DNA from: a virus
Virus record (IMG/VR): IMGVR_UViG_3300021365_000005
Location: 33,457-97,456 of that record
Reading direction: 5' to 3' (one strand)
DNA length: 64,000 bases
Shown: positions 8,915 to 16,114 of the stretch, piece after piece
Layout: the number at the start of each line of letters is the position of its first letter
How positions within the stretch are numbered: the first letter of the stretch is position 1
Notes under the pieces: generated by a model
Database searches by the model: none
The model's input: the letters and a program-made list of their open reading frames with translations, nothing else
Told to the model about the DNA's origin: nothing
Program-made: the position numbers and the translations under genes

Positions 8915-9826
8915 TTAAATTAAACCGGCAAGCTTACGCATGCGGTCTGAAAAGTTGTTTGATTCTACAATCACCGATTTGTTTGGTGCAGTAGATTTTG
9001 TAGATTTTGAAGCTAAGCCTTCAGTCATTGAAGATTTAGTTCCGCCTTTGCCTACGATTGATTCAGCAAGTGTTGAATAGACCAACTTAACTTCGCGAAC
9101 TGATGCTGCTCTATCGAACGTTTCAATTACACGTAGCTTTTGTGATTCATTCAAGTTATTAGCTCTGAAAAGTTTATTAGAAAATAGTAGCTTAGCATTT
9201 AGTAAGTTAACCTCATTGATCTTAGATCTTAGGAACTTAATAGTAGCATAAGCTTCTTCTAAATCAGATTCACCAACGACTTCTTTATCGTCTTCAGCTT
9301 CTTCATCTTCTTCTCTTAGTGCATTAATAACTTCTTCGAGGTCGAATTCTTCATCGTCCTCTGTTGCATCTTCTGTTACAGGCTCTTCTTCTTCAGCAGC
9401 GGCGTCTTCAGCGACAGGGACTTCGTCCTCATCTGTTTCAGTTCCGGCTTCTAGTTCACGAAGGATAGCTTCTAACTCGAGGTCATCTTCAGATTGTTCA
9501 CCTTCAGCTTCTGCTGCAACTTCTGCATCATCTTCTTCAGGGGCCATTTCTGCGTCTTCGTCATACATACCTTCAACCTCTGTATCTTCTTCATCTGCTG
9601 TGAGTTCTGCAACGGGATCAGTTTCTTCTTCAGAATCCATTGCCATTTCAGCAGTGGGAACTTCTTCTTCTTCTTCGTCTTCGTACTCTTCACGAATTTT
9701 AGTAGATAACATAGACTGGAGTTTGGGCGTAAACGCTTCTTCTAAAGCTAATTTTGCATTTGCAATTGCAGTCTGACGGACTGCCTTAGCATCAGCTATA
9801 GCTTCTTTTAATAGGTCTTTTGACAT
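8915..9826 (-). CDS. 22: Prohead core scaffold protein (gp22-like)
   Basis: A 303-residue, extremely acidic protein immediately upstream of the capsid gene, the position of T4 gene 22. Residues about 45-190 are dominated by Glu and Asp runs, flanked by a helical start (LLKEAIADAKAVRQTAIANAK) and a structured C-terminus. Possible prohead-protease sites include MTE before GLAS and IVE before SNNF near the end. T4 gp22 is degraded to peptides during maturation, and repeated sites fit this. Its ribosome site is AAGGAGAATAATATG. The 110 bases upstream are non-coding apart from a doubtful 23-codon frame. Confidence 0.88.
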   Translation of the reverse strand: MSKDLLKEAIADAKAVRQTAIANAKLALEEAFTPKLQSMLSTKIREEYEDEEEEEVPTAEMAMDSEEETDPVAELTADEEDTEVEGMYDEDAEMAPEEDDAEVAAEAEGEQSEDDLELEAILRELEAGTETDEDEVPVAEDAAAEEEEPVTEDATEDDEEFDLEEVINALREEDEEAEDDKEVVGESDLEEAYATIKFLRSKINEVNLLNAKLLFSNKLFRANNLNESQKLRVIETFDRAASVREVKLVYSTLAESIVGKGGTKSSMTEGLASKSTKSTAPNKSVIVESNNFSDRMRKLAGLI

Positions 9827-9977
9827 ATTATTCTCCTTATATTATAATTAGGAAATAAGACTATTAGGAGTCTCAATAAAATTGTTTTGGATTGCATGTC
9901 TTGCCACATATTACGGATGGGGCATTTTTGCATGCTGGTTTCATAATATAAGTATATATGAATTTATAAAAGCCCAC

Positions 9978-10010
9978 AAAAAAAAGACCAAAGACGCTAA
10001 ATCTTTGATC
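9978..10010 (-). terminator. Rho-independent terminator after the bS21 gene
   Basis: On the minus strand GATCAAAGA, loop TTTAGCG, TCTTTGGTC forms a nine-pair hairpin (one G-U) followed by eight T residues. It lies about 30 bases past the bS21 stop codon and separates that gene from the scaffold and capsid genes. Confidence 0.88.
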
Positions 10011-10037
10011 TAATTTAAGTTTTATATGAAAATTAAC

Positions 10038-10364
10038 TTACATTGCTGTGCCGCCGCCTTGGCTGTCTTCTATAATAGCGGTCCAAATATAACCATCTTC
10101 TAGTTTTTTCTGGGCTTTCCATCTAAACTGCTCGTTACGACAAGCTTCGATTCGGGCTCTTCGTTTAACAGAAGTTGGTTTGGTATATGTTCGGCGATTC
10201 TTATACTCGTCGATTTTACCAGCTTCTTTTAGATTTTTTTTAAAACTTCTTAATGCACCTTCAAGTGCTGCTGAAGAATCGTCTGGCACCCTTACTCCAG
10301 TTCCACTTTTATCTAGTGTGAAGTCACTTCTTTTATAGCGCTTACGCTTTTTATAATCTTCCAT
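10038..10364 (-). CDS. rpsU: Ribosomal protein bS21 homologue
   Basis: A 108-residue basic protein. Residues about 33-80 match bacterial bS21: LEGALRSFKKNLKEAG, then a short charged turn, then RRTYTKPTSVKRRARIEA, aligning with the cellular pattern ALRRFKRxxEKAG..RRREFYEKPSxxRKRKK. A basic N-terminal extension (KKRKRYKRSDF) and a C-terminal tail (residues about 80-108, ending GGGTAM) make it longer than cellular bS21 (about 65-70 aa). bS21 binds the 30S platform next to the anti-Shine-Dalgarno sequence. The gene appears monocistronic: a TATATTTA motif lies upstream and a terminator downstream. Unlike its neighbours it has no Shine-Dalgarno sequence (leader ATAAAGTATACATG). Confidence 0.87.
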   Translation of the reverse strand: MEDYKKRKRYKRSDFTLDKSGTGVRVPDDSSAALEGALRSFKKNLKEAGKIDEYKNRRTYTKPTSVKRRARIEACRNEQFRWKAQKKLEDGYIWTAIIEDSQGGGTAM

Positions 10365-10388
10365 GTATACTTTATTAATTATTTACTA

Positions 10389-10400
10389 TGTAAATATACA
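10389..10400 (-). promoter_or_regulatory. TATATTTA promoter-like motif before bS21
   Basis: The coding strand reads TGTATATTTACATAG about 25 bases before the bS21 start. It is a variant of the recurring late-type motif, with A-C in place of A-T after TTT. The leader downstream has no purine-rich ribosome site. Confidence 0.4.
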
Positions 10401-10439
10401 AAAAAATAGTTGATATAAAAAATTTATTTGGGGTTATTT

Positions 10440-10781
10440 TTAAATAGACCTAAATTTAGGAGATCCTTTTACCGCTTCGTCTTTACCGGAAGCCGTCATC
10501 TGAACTAATAAATACCAATCTTCTTTACCATTAGTTACATAATATGCAGCCCAATCTTCTCCAGAAAAATAGACATCAGCGCCAGTTATATAGCTATCAT
10601 TATCTACACTACCATCTGAAGATTTCTTATCTAATAGAGACTTATACTTACTTGGAAAGTCTTTGAACTCCCATCCACTTTTTTTAAGGTCCTTAGCAAA
10701 TGATGGGAAATCGCTCATTTTTGAGATATCTTTGGGATGTGTATCTGATGATTCGTATAGGAGATTTTTTAATTTTATCAT
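10440..10781 (-). CDS. Putative packaged head protein with capsid-targeting leader
   Basis: A 113-residue protein beginning MIKLKNLLYES. The same leader (M-I-K-L-x-x-L/I-L-x-E) begins three other proteins in this window. In T4, internal head proteins start with a short capsid-targeting sequence that is cut by the prohead protease after hydrophobic-X-Glu; here the cut would fall between LYE and S. The mature part contains aromatic-rich strands (EDWAAYYVTNGKEDWYLLVQM) and no family I recognise. It overlaps the upstream gene by TAATG, implying coupled translation. Packaging is inferred from the leader and from the position between bS21 and the protease. Confidence 0.7.
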   Translation of the reverse strand: MIKLKNLLYESSDTHPKDISKMSDFPSFAKDLKKSGWEFKDFPSKYKSLLDKKSSDGSVDNDSYITGADVYFSGEDWAAYYVTNGKEDWYLLVQMTASGKDEAVKGSPKFRSI

Positions 10782-11068
10782 TATTTTATTTTTTTATTAA
10801 GCCACTTAACACAATATGCAATTAATTCTTTTTTGGCTGGTTTAATATCAGATGGTTCAGTCAGTGGACCTCTACCCCAAGTAAGCCAAGCTTCTTCAAT
10901 AAGTGCTAAACCTGCACCTACATCTCCATCCCCATCAATAGTTTCAACATACTCTTCGTTTATTGGCTCCGATTCCGTTAGAGGATTCCACTTCATTTTC
11001 ATCAATTTAGATGATGGTAGAGTCCCTAGTGCAGAATTCTCTTTTAATATGCCTTTTAATTTTATCAT
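10781..11068 (-). CDS. Putative packaged head protein with capsid-targeting leader
   Basis: I place the start at the second of two adjacent ATGs (11068; the other is 11071), giving MIKLKGILKENS, the leader shared with neighbours; a GGAG lies seven bases upstream. The frame is open further upstream, but that part overlaps the preceding 48-codon gene and has a basic composition unlike the rest. Cleavage would fall after ILKE. The C-terminal part (ALIEEAWLTWGRGPLTE, then KKELIAYCVKWLNKKIK) looks helical and is unrecognised. PLTE before PSD is unlikely to be cut because of the Pro. Confidence 0.65.
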   Translation of the reverse strand: MIKLKGILKENSALGTLPSSKLMKMKWNPLTESEPINEEYVETIDGDGDVGAGLALIEEAWLTWGRGPLTEPSDIKPAKKELIAYCVKWLNKKIK

Positions 11069-11214
11069 CATTTTTCTCCGAAATATTTTGATCCTTTTTT
11101 GGGTTGCCCTTTTTTTGTAGTTACGTATACTGGGTCGTCGGGTTCGAATTGGGCTTCTAATTCTACTAGCTTTCGTTTCCATTCCTGTACGCTAAATGTT
11201 TTATTTTTACTCAT
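11068..11214 (-). CDS. Small hypothetical protein (48 aa)
   Basis: The frame runs from ATG at 11214 to TGA at 11068, giving MSKNKTFSVQEWKRKL and ending KKGSKYFGEK. It overlaps both neighbours: its ATG shares ATGA with the stop of 11211-11471, and its own TGA overlaps the ATG of the next gene. AGAGGA lies before the start. Tight overlaps on both sides and a basic, strongly polar sequence favour a real gene; the function is unknown. Confidence 0.6.
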   Translation of the reverse strand: MSKNKTFSVQEWKRKLVELEAQFEPDDPVYVTTKKGQPKKGSKYFGEK

Positions 11215-11471
11215 AGTCCTCTTTCCGAAATGTAGGCATCAATATCTTCAGACCAATCATCCAAGTCAAAGTTTTTATACTTTTTAACACCAGACTTTTT
11301 AATGTCTTTTGCAAGAGATGTTAGGTATGCTTTTTTTTCATGAGGAGTTAAGTTTTCCTTAGCTGCTGCTATGTTAGCAAGCATTAGGACATCTTTCGAG
11401 GAAAGAGCTTCTCCAAGTAAAATACTAGAAATTTCCTCTCGGATTATTTCTTTTAGTCTTTCCTTATTCAT
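11211..11471 (-). CDS. Putative packaged head protein, LLGE-A site
   Basis: An 86-residue helical protein beginning MNKERLKEIIREEISSILLGEALSS. The N-terminal amphipathic helix ends in LLGE followed by Ala, a good match to the T4 prohead protease rule, so it may be a second type of capsid-targeting leader (compare 48908-49243). The remainder is charged and helical, with a conserved-looking FDLDDWSEDIDAYI segment near the end. It overlaps its neighbours on both sides. No known family was recognised. Confidence 0.65.
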   Translation of the reverse strand: MNKERLKEIIREEISSILLGEALSSKDVLMLANIAAAKENLTPHEKKAYLTSLAKDIKKSGVKKYKNFDLDDWSEDIDAYISERGL

Positions 11472-12205
11472 TATGCCTTGCTCACTGAATCTACGTCAAC
11501 AGCCATCCAATCATTATTGCCGCCTTTAAAGCCTGCTTTTGCCTGAACAACTTTCACAGCCTTTTTAATTGCTTCTGCTGGAGTTCTAGCAATTACCTTT
11601 GACACACCACCAAAAGCAACGCCATTTACATTTGACTTTGCAAACTTAACTTTCCATGTGCCAGAGCCTTCTTTAAGAATAGATCCTAGTTTTGTTGATT
11701 CAGTAAATTCTTCTGCATTTTCTTTATCATCCTTATCTACACTTTTAACTGGGAATTCCTTTCCGTCTACAGTAAACTCGTCTTCGTCATTAGCTATTGC
11801 TTTTGCTCTTTCAGCTCCAAATGCATTACCTTCTGAAATCTCATAATACTTACCTAGCTTGTGGCCCATGTCTTCATAAACAGACTCAAGTCGCTGTTGA
11901 AGTGCGGATAGTTCTCTTGCTGTTTTTTCAAACAACTTAACAGAAGATGCTACTTCATTCATATCACGCTTAACAGTTACAGAATCAAACCAATCGTCGG
12001 TTTCTTGAAGAGCTAGTTGTGTAGCTCCTTCAGACATTTTAACTATGGCTTCAACCATTTCTTTAATTTCTTCGGTTCTATAGATTTTAGATCCAAACTC
12101 GTTGAATGAAGAAACAGATTTAATAATATCTTGTTTTGCTTCTTTTGTTAAGTGCCTTGCTAGGCGATCCTTATTATTCTCGTATAGAAGATTTTTTAAT
12201 TTCAT
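11471..12205 (-). CDS. Putative head core protein with several protease sites
   Basis: A 244-residue protein between protease and scaffold genes. It starts MKLKNLLYEN (predicted cut after Glu9). Further candidate sites are MSE-G (after residue 59), ISE-G (after 125) and ILKE-G (after 179), so the prohead protease could split it into fragments. The middle is a long helical, probably coiled region (residues about 20-120). After residue 180 comes a compact domain, GTWKVKFAKSNVNG then ARTPAEAIKKAVKVVQAKAG. Position and processing pattern suggest an internal core or packaged protein analogous to T4 gp67/gp68 or internal proteins, though sequence similarity is not claimed. Confidence 0.7.
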   Translation of the reverse strand: MKLKNLLYENNKDRLARHLTKEAKQDIIKSVSSFNEFGSKIYRTEEIKEMVEAIVKMSEGATQLALQETDDWFDSVTVKRDMNEVASSVKLFEKTARELSALQQRLESVYEDMGHKLGKYYEISEGNAFGAERAKAIANDEDEFTVDGKEFPVKSVDKDDKENAEEFTESTKLGSILKEGSGTWKVKFAKSNVNGVAFGGVSKVIARTPAEAIKKAVKVVQAKAGFKGGNNDWMAVDVDSVSKA

Positions 12206-12208
12206 GGG

Positions 12209-12841
12209 TTATCTCTTGTTTGGAAGTGCACAGACACACGTTAAGTCACAAAGGACTTCATTTATTATAGTATTAACCCTATCGTACTTATTTAAGGGTA
12301 TTAGTTTATTATTTACAGATTCATTAATTGCAGGAGTCATAAATGCTCCATGGGTAGATGGGTTGCTTACAAAGTCCCAACACACTAATTCAAAGTCGTC
12401 TTGAACTTCTACACCAGCTGCAGATTCTTTTACCGAACCTAGACCTCTTGAGCTAATGCCTAATAGGATGCCAGCTTTTAGAAGTTCTTTTAAAATGTTT
12501 CCTGATGGTGTGCTAAGTACTTCTACTTCACCCATTAGGTCGTTATTTTTCCACCAGATTTTTCTAATGTTATGGGAAACATTGGCCAGGTTAACCACCG
12601 AAGAGTCTGGATGGTCTAGTTCACCAAGTGCTCGGTTTTGAGTTATAAATTGTTGATCATACTTTTTGGCTTCACGTTCTAGTACTGGACGTGGGTATAC
12701 CCTGCCGTTTTGATTTTCAGCACCTGCTCTTTGAAGAATTCCCTTTACAATTACCCTACCACCATTTTTGGCTTCAGACTCATTAATCATTTGGGGTGAA
12801 ATTTTAAATATATTATAATCAACCAGTAATTGTTTAGTCAT
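12209..12841 (-). CDS. 21: Prohead core protease (T4 gp21 family)
   Basis: A 210-residue protease of the gp21/S77 type. The likely catalytic His is in GELDHPDSS and the likely nucleophile Ser in GISSRGLGS, both typical of herpesvirus/phage maturation proteases. Other conserved phrases are RVYPRPVLEREAKKY and VSNPSTHGAFM. I start at ATG 12841, which has TTGGAGCA upstream and overlaps the previous stop (TAATG). INES near residue 20 may be a self-cleavage site. The enzyme removes the scaffold and trims the head proteins before DNA packaging. Confidence 0.93.
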   Translation of the reverse strand: MTKQLLVDYNIFKISPQMINESEAKNGGRVIVKGILQRAGAENQNGRVYPRPVLEREAKKYDQQFITQNRALGELDHPDSSVVNLANVSHNIRKIWWKNNDLMGEVEVLSTPSGNILKELLKAGILLGISSRGLGSVKESAAGVEVQDDFELVCWDFVSNPSTHGAFMTPAINESVNNKLIPLNKYDRVNTIINEVLCDLTCVCALPNKR

Positions 12842-12984
12842 TAGTTGCTCCAAGTTGACTTTTTACGATATAGATCAAAAAAGATTTTTGCAACTTCTTT
12901 TCTGATTACAGCTCTTATTATTGAAATGTCATCAGGGGTTAAATTTTCAGTAATGACTTTGTTGTTGGGCTTTTGGGTTGGCAT
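12841..12984 (-). CDS. Small hypothetical protein (47 aa)
   Basis: The frame runs from ATG 12984 to TAA 12841 and is linked to both neighbours by TAATG overlaps, a strong sign of a real, translationally coupled gene. The protein begins MPTQKPNNKVITENLTPDD and has a basic helical second half (AVIRKEVAKIFFDLYRKK). Its place between portal-side genes and the protease parallels the small T4 genes 67 and 68, but I see no sequence proof of homology. Confidence 0.7.
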   Translation of the reverse strand: MPTQKPNNKVITENLTPDDISIIRAVIRKEVAKIFFDLYRKKSTWSN

Positions 12985-13412
12985 TAGAATTTCCTTAATT
13001 TTTCTGAAATGCCAGACATTCTTTCTGCTATTTTGTATAGAGTTTTTCTAGTGCTTTTCCAATACTTTCCTCTATCAACTCCAGTTTCAGTTTTAAGCTT
13101 TATATTGTTAGTAAGGATTTTATCAATTTCTTTAAGCTTTCCTGCAATCTCTTTAATAGCTCTATTTACTTTTTGCTTGGGAGTAGCAGTCTCGTCTTTT
13201 TTATATGCTCTATAACTAGTTTCACCTAGCATAATTTTAGAAGCTTTTACGAATGTAGACTCTTCGACTTTTTCATAGCCATTTTTTTCAACATCCTCAT
13301 CATCAAGCTCACCAAATGCATAAGGGGTATTATAAGCTTCACCAGCTCCAGTAGAATTGGTTTCGTCCATAATGTCTTTGATCAATTCTTCAAGTTGGCT
13401 ATTTAACGACAC
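12984..13412 (-). CDS. Conserved head-module protein, unknown function
   Basis: A 142-residue helical protein. An acidic N-terminal half (LDDEDVEKNGYEKVEES) is followed by a Lys-rich helical half (KQKVNRAIKEIAGKLKEIDKIL). It contains LGE-T around residue 62, a weaker protease-type site. It overlaps the start of 12841-12984 and the end of 13399-14259. Proteins of this pattern are seen near portal genes in uncultured T4-like phages, but I know of no assigned role. Confidence 0.7.
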   Translation of the reverse strand: MSLNSQLEELIKDIMDETNSTGAGEAYNTPYAFGELDDEDVEKNGYEKVEESTFVKASKIMLGETSYRAYKKDETATPKQKVNRAIKEIAGKLKEIDKILTNNIKLKTETGVDRGKYWKSTRKTLYKIAERMSGISEKLRKF

Positions 13413-14259
13413 GATTTAACTCCTGGGCTAGTTCGTGGGCTCTCATTATAGAAAGTACTTGCTCGTCTTTAATTATTTTCGATTCATTAATAGCCAATAA
13501 CTGAACTATAACTTCTTGAAGCTTTACTTTGATTACTTTGTCTTCGACTTTTGGAAGGTTGGCTCTTAAAGATTTTGTTATTTTGCTAGTAGCTGACTGG
13601 ACATGCTCTTTAAGTTTTCCAGTATTAGAAACATTATTGATATAATTTTTTAATAGGTTTTTTTGGCCTTTATTTAATCCATTATACTTAGAATTAAACT
13701 TTTCTAAAAGAATATTGTATGTTAGCAAACGAACATCTTCAGATTCTGTTTTATAAGTTTCTAAAAGTTTGTCACTTTTGCGGGCTTTAGATTTGGGCTT
13801 AAAAATATGCTCGACTAAAGTATTTCTTGAAGTCATCGTTTTTAAAGGGGACTTAGACTTCATTAAATTCATTTCAAACAAGTTGTATATAGAAGCATTG
13901 ACTTTATAGTCGGATATTTTAGTTGAAAAAAATAGATCTAAATCATAAGTGTTTTTTATTTCACGAATTAAATTATACTTTTCAGACTTAAGCTTTGGTT
14001 GGCTTAGGTTTTTATGCTCTACCAAAACAATATCAACAAATTTATTTGCTTTGGCTTCTGAAGTCATTGCTTCTGTTTTAAGCATTTGATAGTAGTTTAG
14101 CTCTTTTTTAAGCAAAGAAGGTCCACTAAAAAACTTTTTAACTATATTTGCAGCCGGAGAATTGTCTACAGCATTAATAGCATCATTTGTTATCTGTCTT
14201 ACCAGTAACTCGAACAATACGCCTGTATTTTTAAATTTTGAATGTTTTACTTTACTCAT
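13399..14259 (-). CDS. Conserved head-module protein between portal and protease
   Basis: A 286-residue, Lys-rich, helix-rich protein beginning MSKVKHSKFKNTGVLFELLVRQITNDAI. It contains no enzymatic motif that I can see. AINE-S near residue 258 fits the prohead protease rule. The position directly after the portal gene suggests a role in head-vertex or core assembly. A variant AATAAATATC site (reading GATATTTATT on the coding strand, 14292-14301) lies upstream. Confidence 0.7.
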   Translation of the reverse strand: MSKVKHSKFKNTGVLFELLVRQITNDAINAVDNSPAANIVKKFFSGPSLLKKELNYYQMLKTEAMTSEAKANKFVDIVLVEHKNLSQPKLKSEKYNLIREIKNTYDLDLFFSTKISDYKVNASIYNLFEMNLMKSKSPLKTMTSRNTLVEHIFKPKSKARKSDKLLETYKTESEDVRLLTYNILLEKFNSKYNGLNKGQKNLLKNYINNVSNTGKLKEHVQSATSKITKSLRANLPKVEDKVIKVKLQEVIVQLLAINESKIIKDEQVLSIMRAHELAQELNRVVK

Positions 14260-14309
14260 ATTATTTCCACGATGGGTTTCGATGCATCACTAATAAATAT
14301 CTATATATT

Positions 14310-16103
14310 CTATAAAGAGTTATCATCCATTATATTATTTTCACTAAGTAGGTTTTGGCGTTTAGACTTGGCTAATCCTTTTTCATCTAGAGATTTTATA
14401 AAGTTTTCTCTATTAACAGATCTAGTTTCCTTTCCTAATGGGTCTCGGCCTCTTGCTGAGTTTTGGGATACTCCATACTTTGGAGATTTTTTTGGCCTAC
14501 CACCTTCTGTCCCAAATTCTTCGTCGGTTTTAGCAGGGGCACCTTCAGGAGGGCCATCTGACTCTTCTGCGTCTATTGTTGCCAATGCATGAGGGGTTCC
14601 TAGGGTTTCTTGAGATTTAGATGGATCGTTACCTTCCATTTCGATTTGAGACTTTCTAAATGCTTGTTTAGTATCTTCTATTACACCTTCACGTTCACCT
14701 TCTACATCTTCGGAGTTAAGACCAAATACATTTTCATAGATCCAAGATTCTGAAAGCATTTTATTGCTTTTCATAGATTCTGCTAGGTCGACTTTAGATG
14801 ACCATAGTTCCATTTTTTCTTGTTCGGCAATTGTTGACGGATTAGATAATGTTAGTTTAAAGTCTACTAGATCGGCATCTGTATATCCCTGAGAATATAA
14901 ATGGACTATAGCTATTTTGGTTAATTCTGAAACGAATATTTTTTGAAGTCTTTCTATTGTTCTAGCAAATCGAACATCTTCAGCTGCTAACGTAGCTTTT
15001 TCGCCTAGGTTTTCATCATAGCCTAAAAATGCTTTTGGTATTTTTAAAGCAGCAAACATACGATTTCTTAAATATTCAATATCATCGATACCTCCAAAGT
15101 CCATACCAGATAAAGAATCGATTTCAGTTCCAGATTGACCACCTCTAACCGGAAGGAAAAAGTCCTCCATCATATTTTGCATGTTAAATTCTAAATTATA
15201 TTGTCCGGTTGCAGGATCTACAAAAGGAGTTTTTTTCATGCTATCAATAATTCTTTTCATATAGTTGTCAACTTCTGCAGGAGGAATATTTCCGATGTCG
15301 ATTTTAAATACTCTTTTTTCAGGAGCTCTCATGATTCTATGGATCATCATCGCATCTTCCATAAGAGTTAACTGTTTCCAGTTTTTGCGGGCTCCTTCTA
15401 TCATTGACTTACCATATGGGATAAAATTAGCATCACTTAATAGTCTAAAGTGTGCTATTTCATAATTATCATATTCATCTTGCTCTCTATTAACAGCACC
15501 GCCATACTGAGAAGCCCCTGCCATAGAAGGGTCGTGTACAAATTTAACAAGTTCTGGGTTTGAAGGATCTTCGCCGTCAATACGAACCATTTCGTAAGTT
15601 GACATAGGATGAACACCAGTAACTCCATACTTTTCAGTAATATCTAGCTTAAGATAAAAGTCCCCATACTTGCACATGTTTCTAATCCATGGCCACAAAT
15701 TAAATTCAATATTTAATACGTCATAAAAAAGGTTGTTTAGTATTTTTTCAACTTCTGAATTAGTGCTAGTGATTTCTAAAACATTTCCAAATTCATTTTT
15801 TAATGTTGACTCGTCTGCATAAATATCTAATGCTGAAGATATGATTGAATCTTCATCCATTAACTCATAGTCTGTAAATAGTTGCATTCGAATAGCATGA
15901 TAATTTGTATGAATTCCTCTACCTTCGCCACGTTGAGCTTGGTATAAGCGATTAAACCTATCAACCAACCTATTAGAAGCTAGGTCTGAACCTGCCTGTA
16001 TTTTATTAATGTCAACAACTTTAAGACCTTTATCAGCCCTTTGGATAATTGTTGAAGTAGAAAATAATGTTCTTAATCTACCAAAAAATGATTTATCGTT
16101 CAT
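14310..16103 (-). CDS. 20: Portal vertex protein (T4 gp20 family)
   Basis: A 597-residue portal protein, somewhat longer than T4 gp20 (524). Recognisable gp20 features are QRGEGRGIHTNYHAIRMQLFTDYELMDEDSIISSALDIYADEST in the first fifth, FGNVLEITS, the wing segment with WPWIRNMCKYGDFYLKL, and the stem/crown region with FLGYDENLGEKATLAAEDVRFARTIERLQ. The portal forms the dodecameric ring through which DNA enters and leaves. The C-terminal tail is longer and low in complexity (EGAPAKTDEEFGTEGG). It lies between terminase and head-assembly genes, with AAGGAA upstream of the ATG. Confidence 0.94.
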   Translation of the reverse strand: MNDKSFFGRLRTLFSTSTIIQRADKGLKVVDINKIQAGSDLASNRLVDRFNRLYQAQRGEGRGIHTNYHAIRMQLFTDYELMDEDSIISSALDIYADESTLKNEFGNVLEITSTNSEVEKILNNLFYDVLNIEFNLWPWIRNMCKYGDFYLKLDITEKYGVTGVHPMSTYEMVRIDGEDPSNPELVKFVHDPSMAGASQYGGAVNREQDEYDNYEIAHFRLLSDANFIPYGKSMIEGARKNWKQLTLMEDAMMIHRIMRAPEKRVFKIDIGNIPPAEVDNYMKRIIDSMKKTPFVDPATGQYNLEFNMQNMMEDFFLPVRGGQSGTEIDSLSGMDFGGIDDIEYLRNRMFAALKIPKAFLGYDENLGEKATLAAEDVRFARTIERLQKIFVSELTKIAIVHLYSQGYTDADLVDFKLTLSNPSTIAEQEKMELWSSKVDLAESMKSNKMLSESWIYENVFGLNSEDVEGEREGVIEDTKQAFRKSQIEMEGNDPSKSQETLGTPHALATIDAEESDGPPEGAPAKTDEEFGTEGGRPKKSPKYGVSQNSARGRDPLGKETRSVNRENFIKSLDEKGLAKSKRQNLLSENNIMDDNSL

Positions 16104-16114
16104 TTGAATTCCTT

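Noticed and set aside
9472-9709. Frames in both directions inside the scaffold gene
   Set aside because: They are translations of the GAA/GAT-rich acidic stretch in other frames (Lys/Phe-rich low complexity).
9873-9944. A 23-codon frame with three Cys (MKPACKNAPSVICGK) between the bS21 terminator and the scaffold gene
   Set aside because: It has no ribosome site and no supporting overlap; a leader RNA or promoter region is as likely. Kept only as a note.
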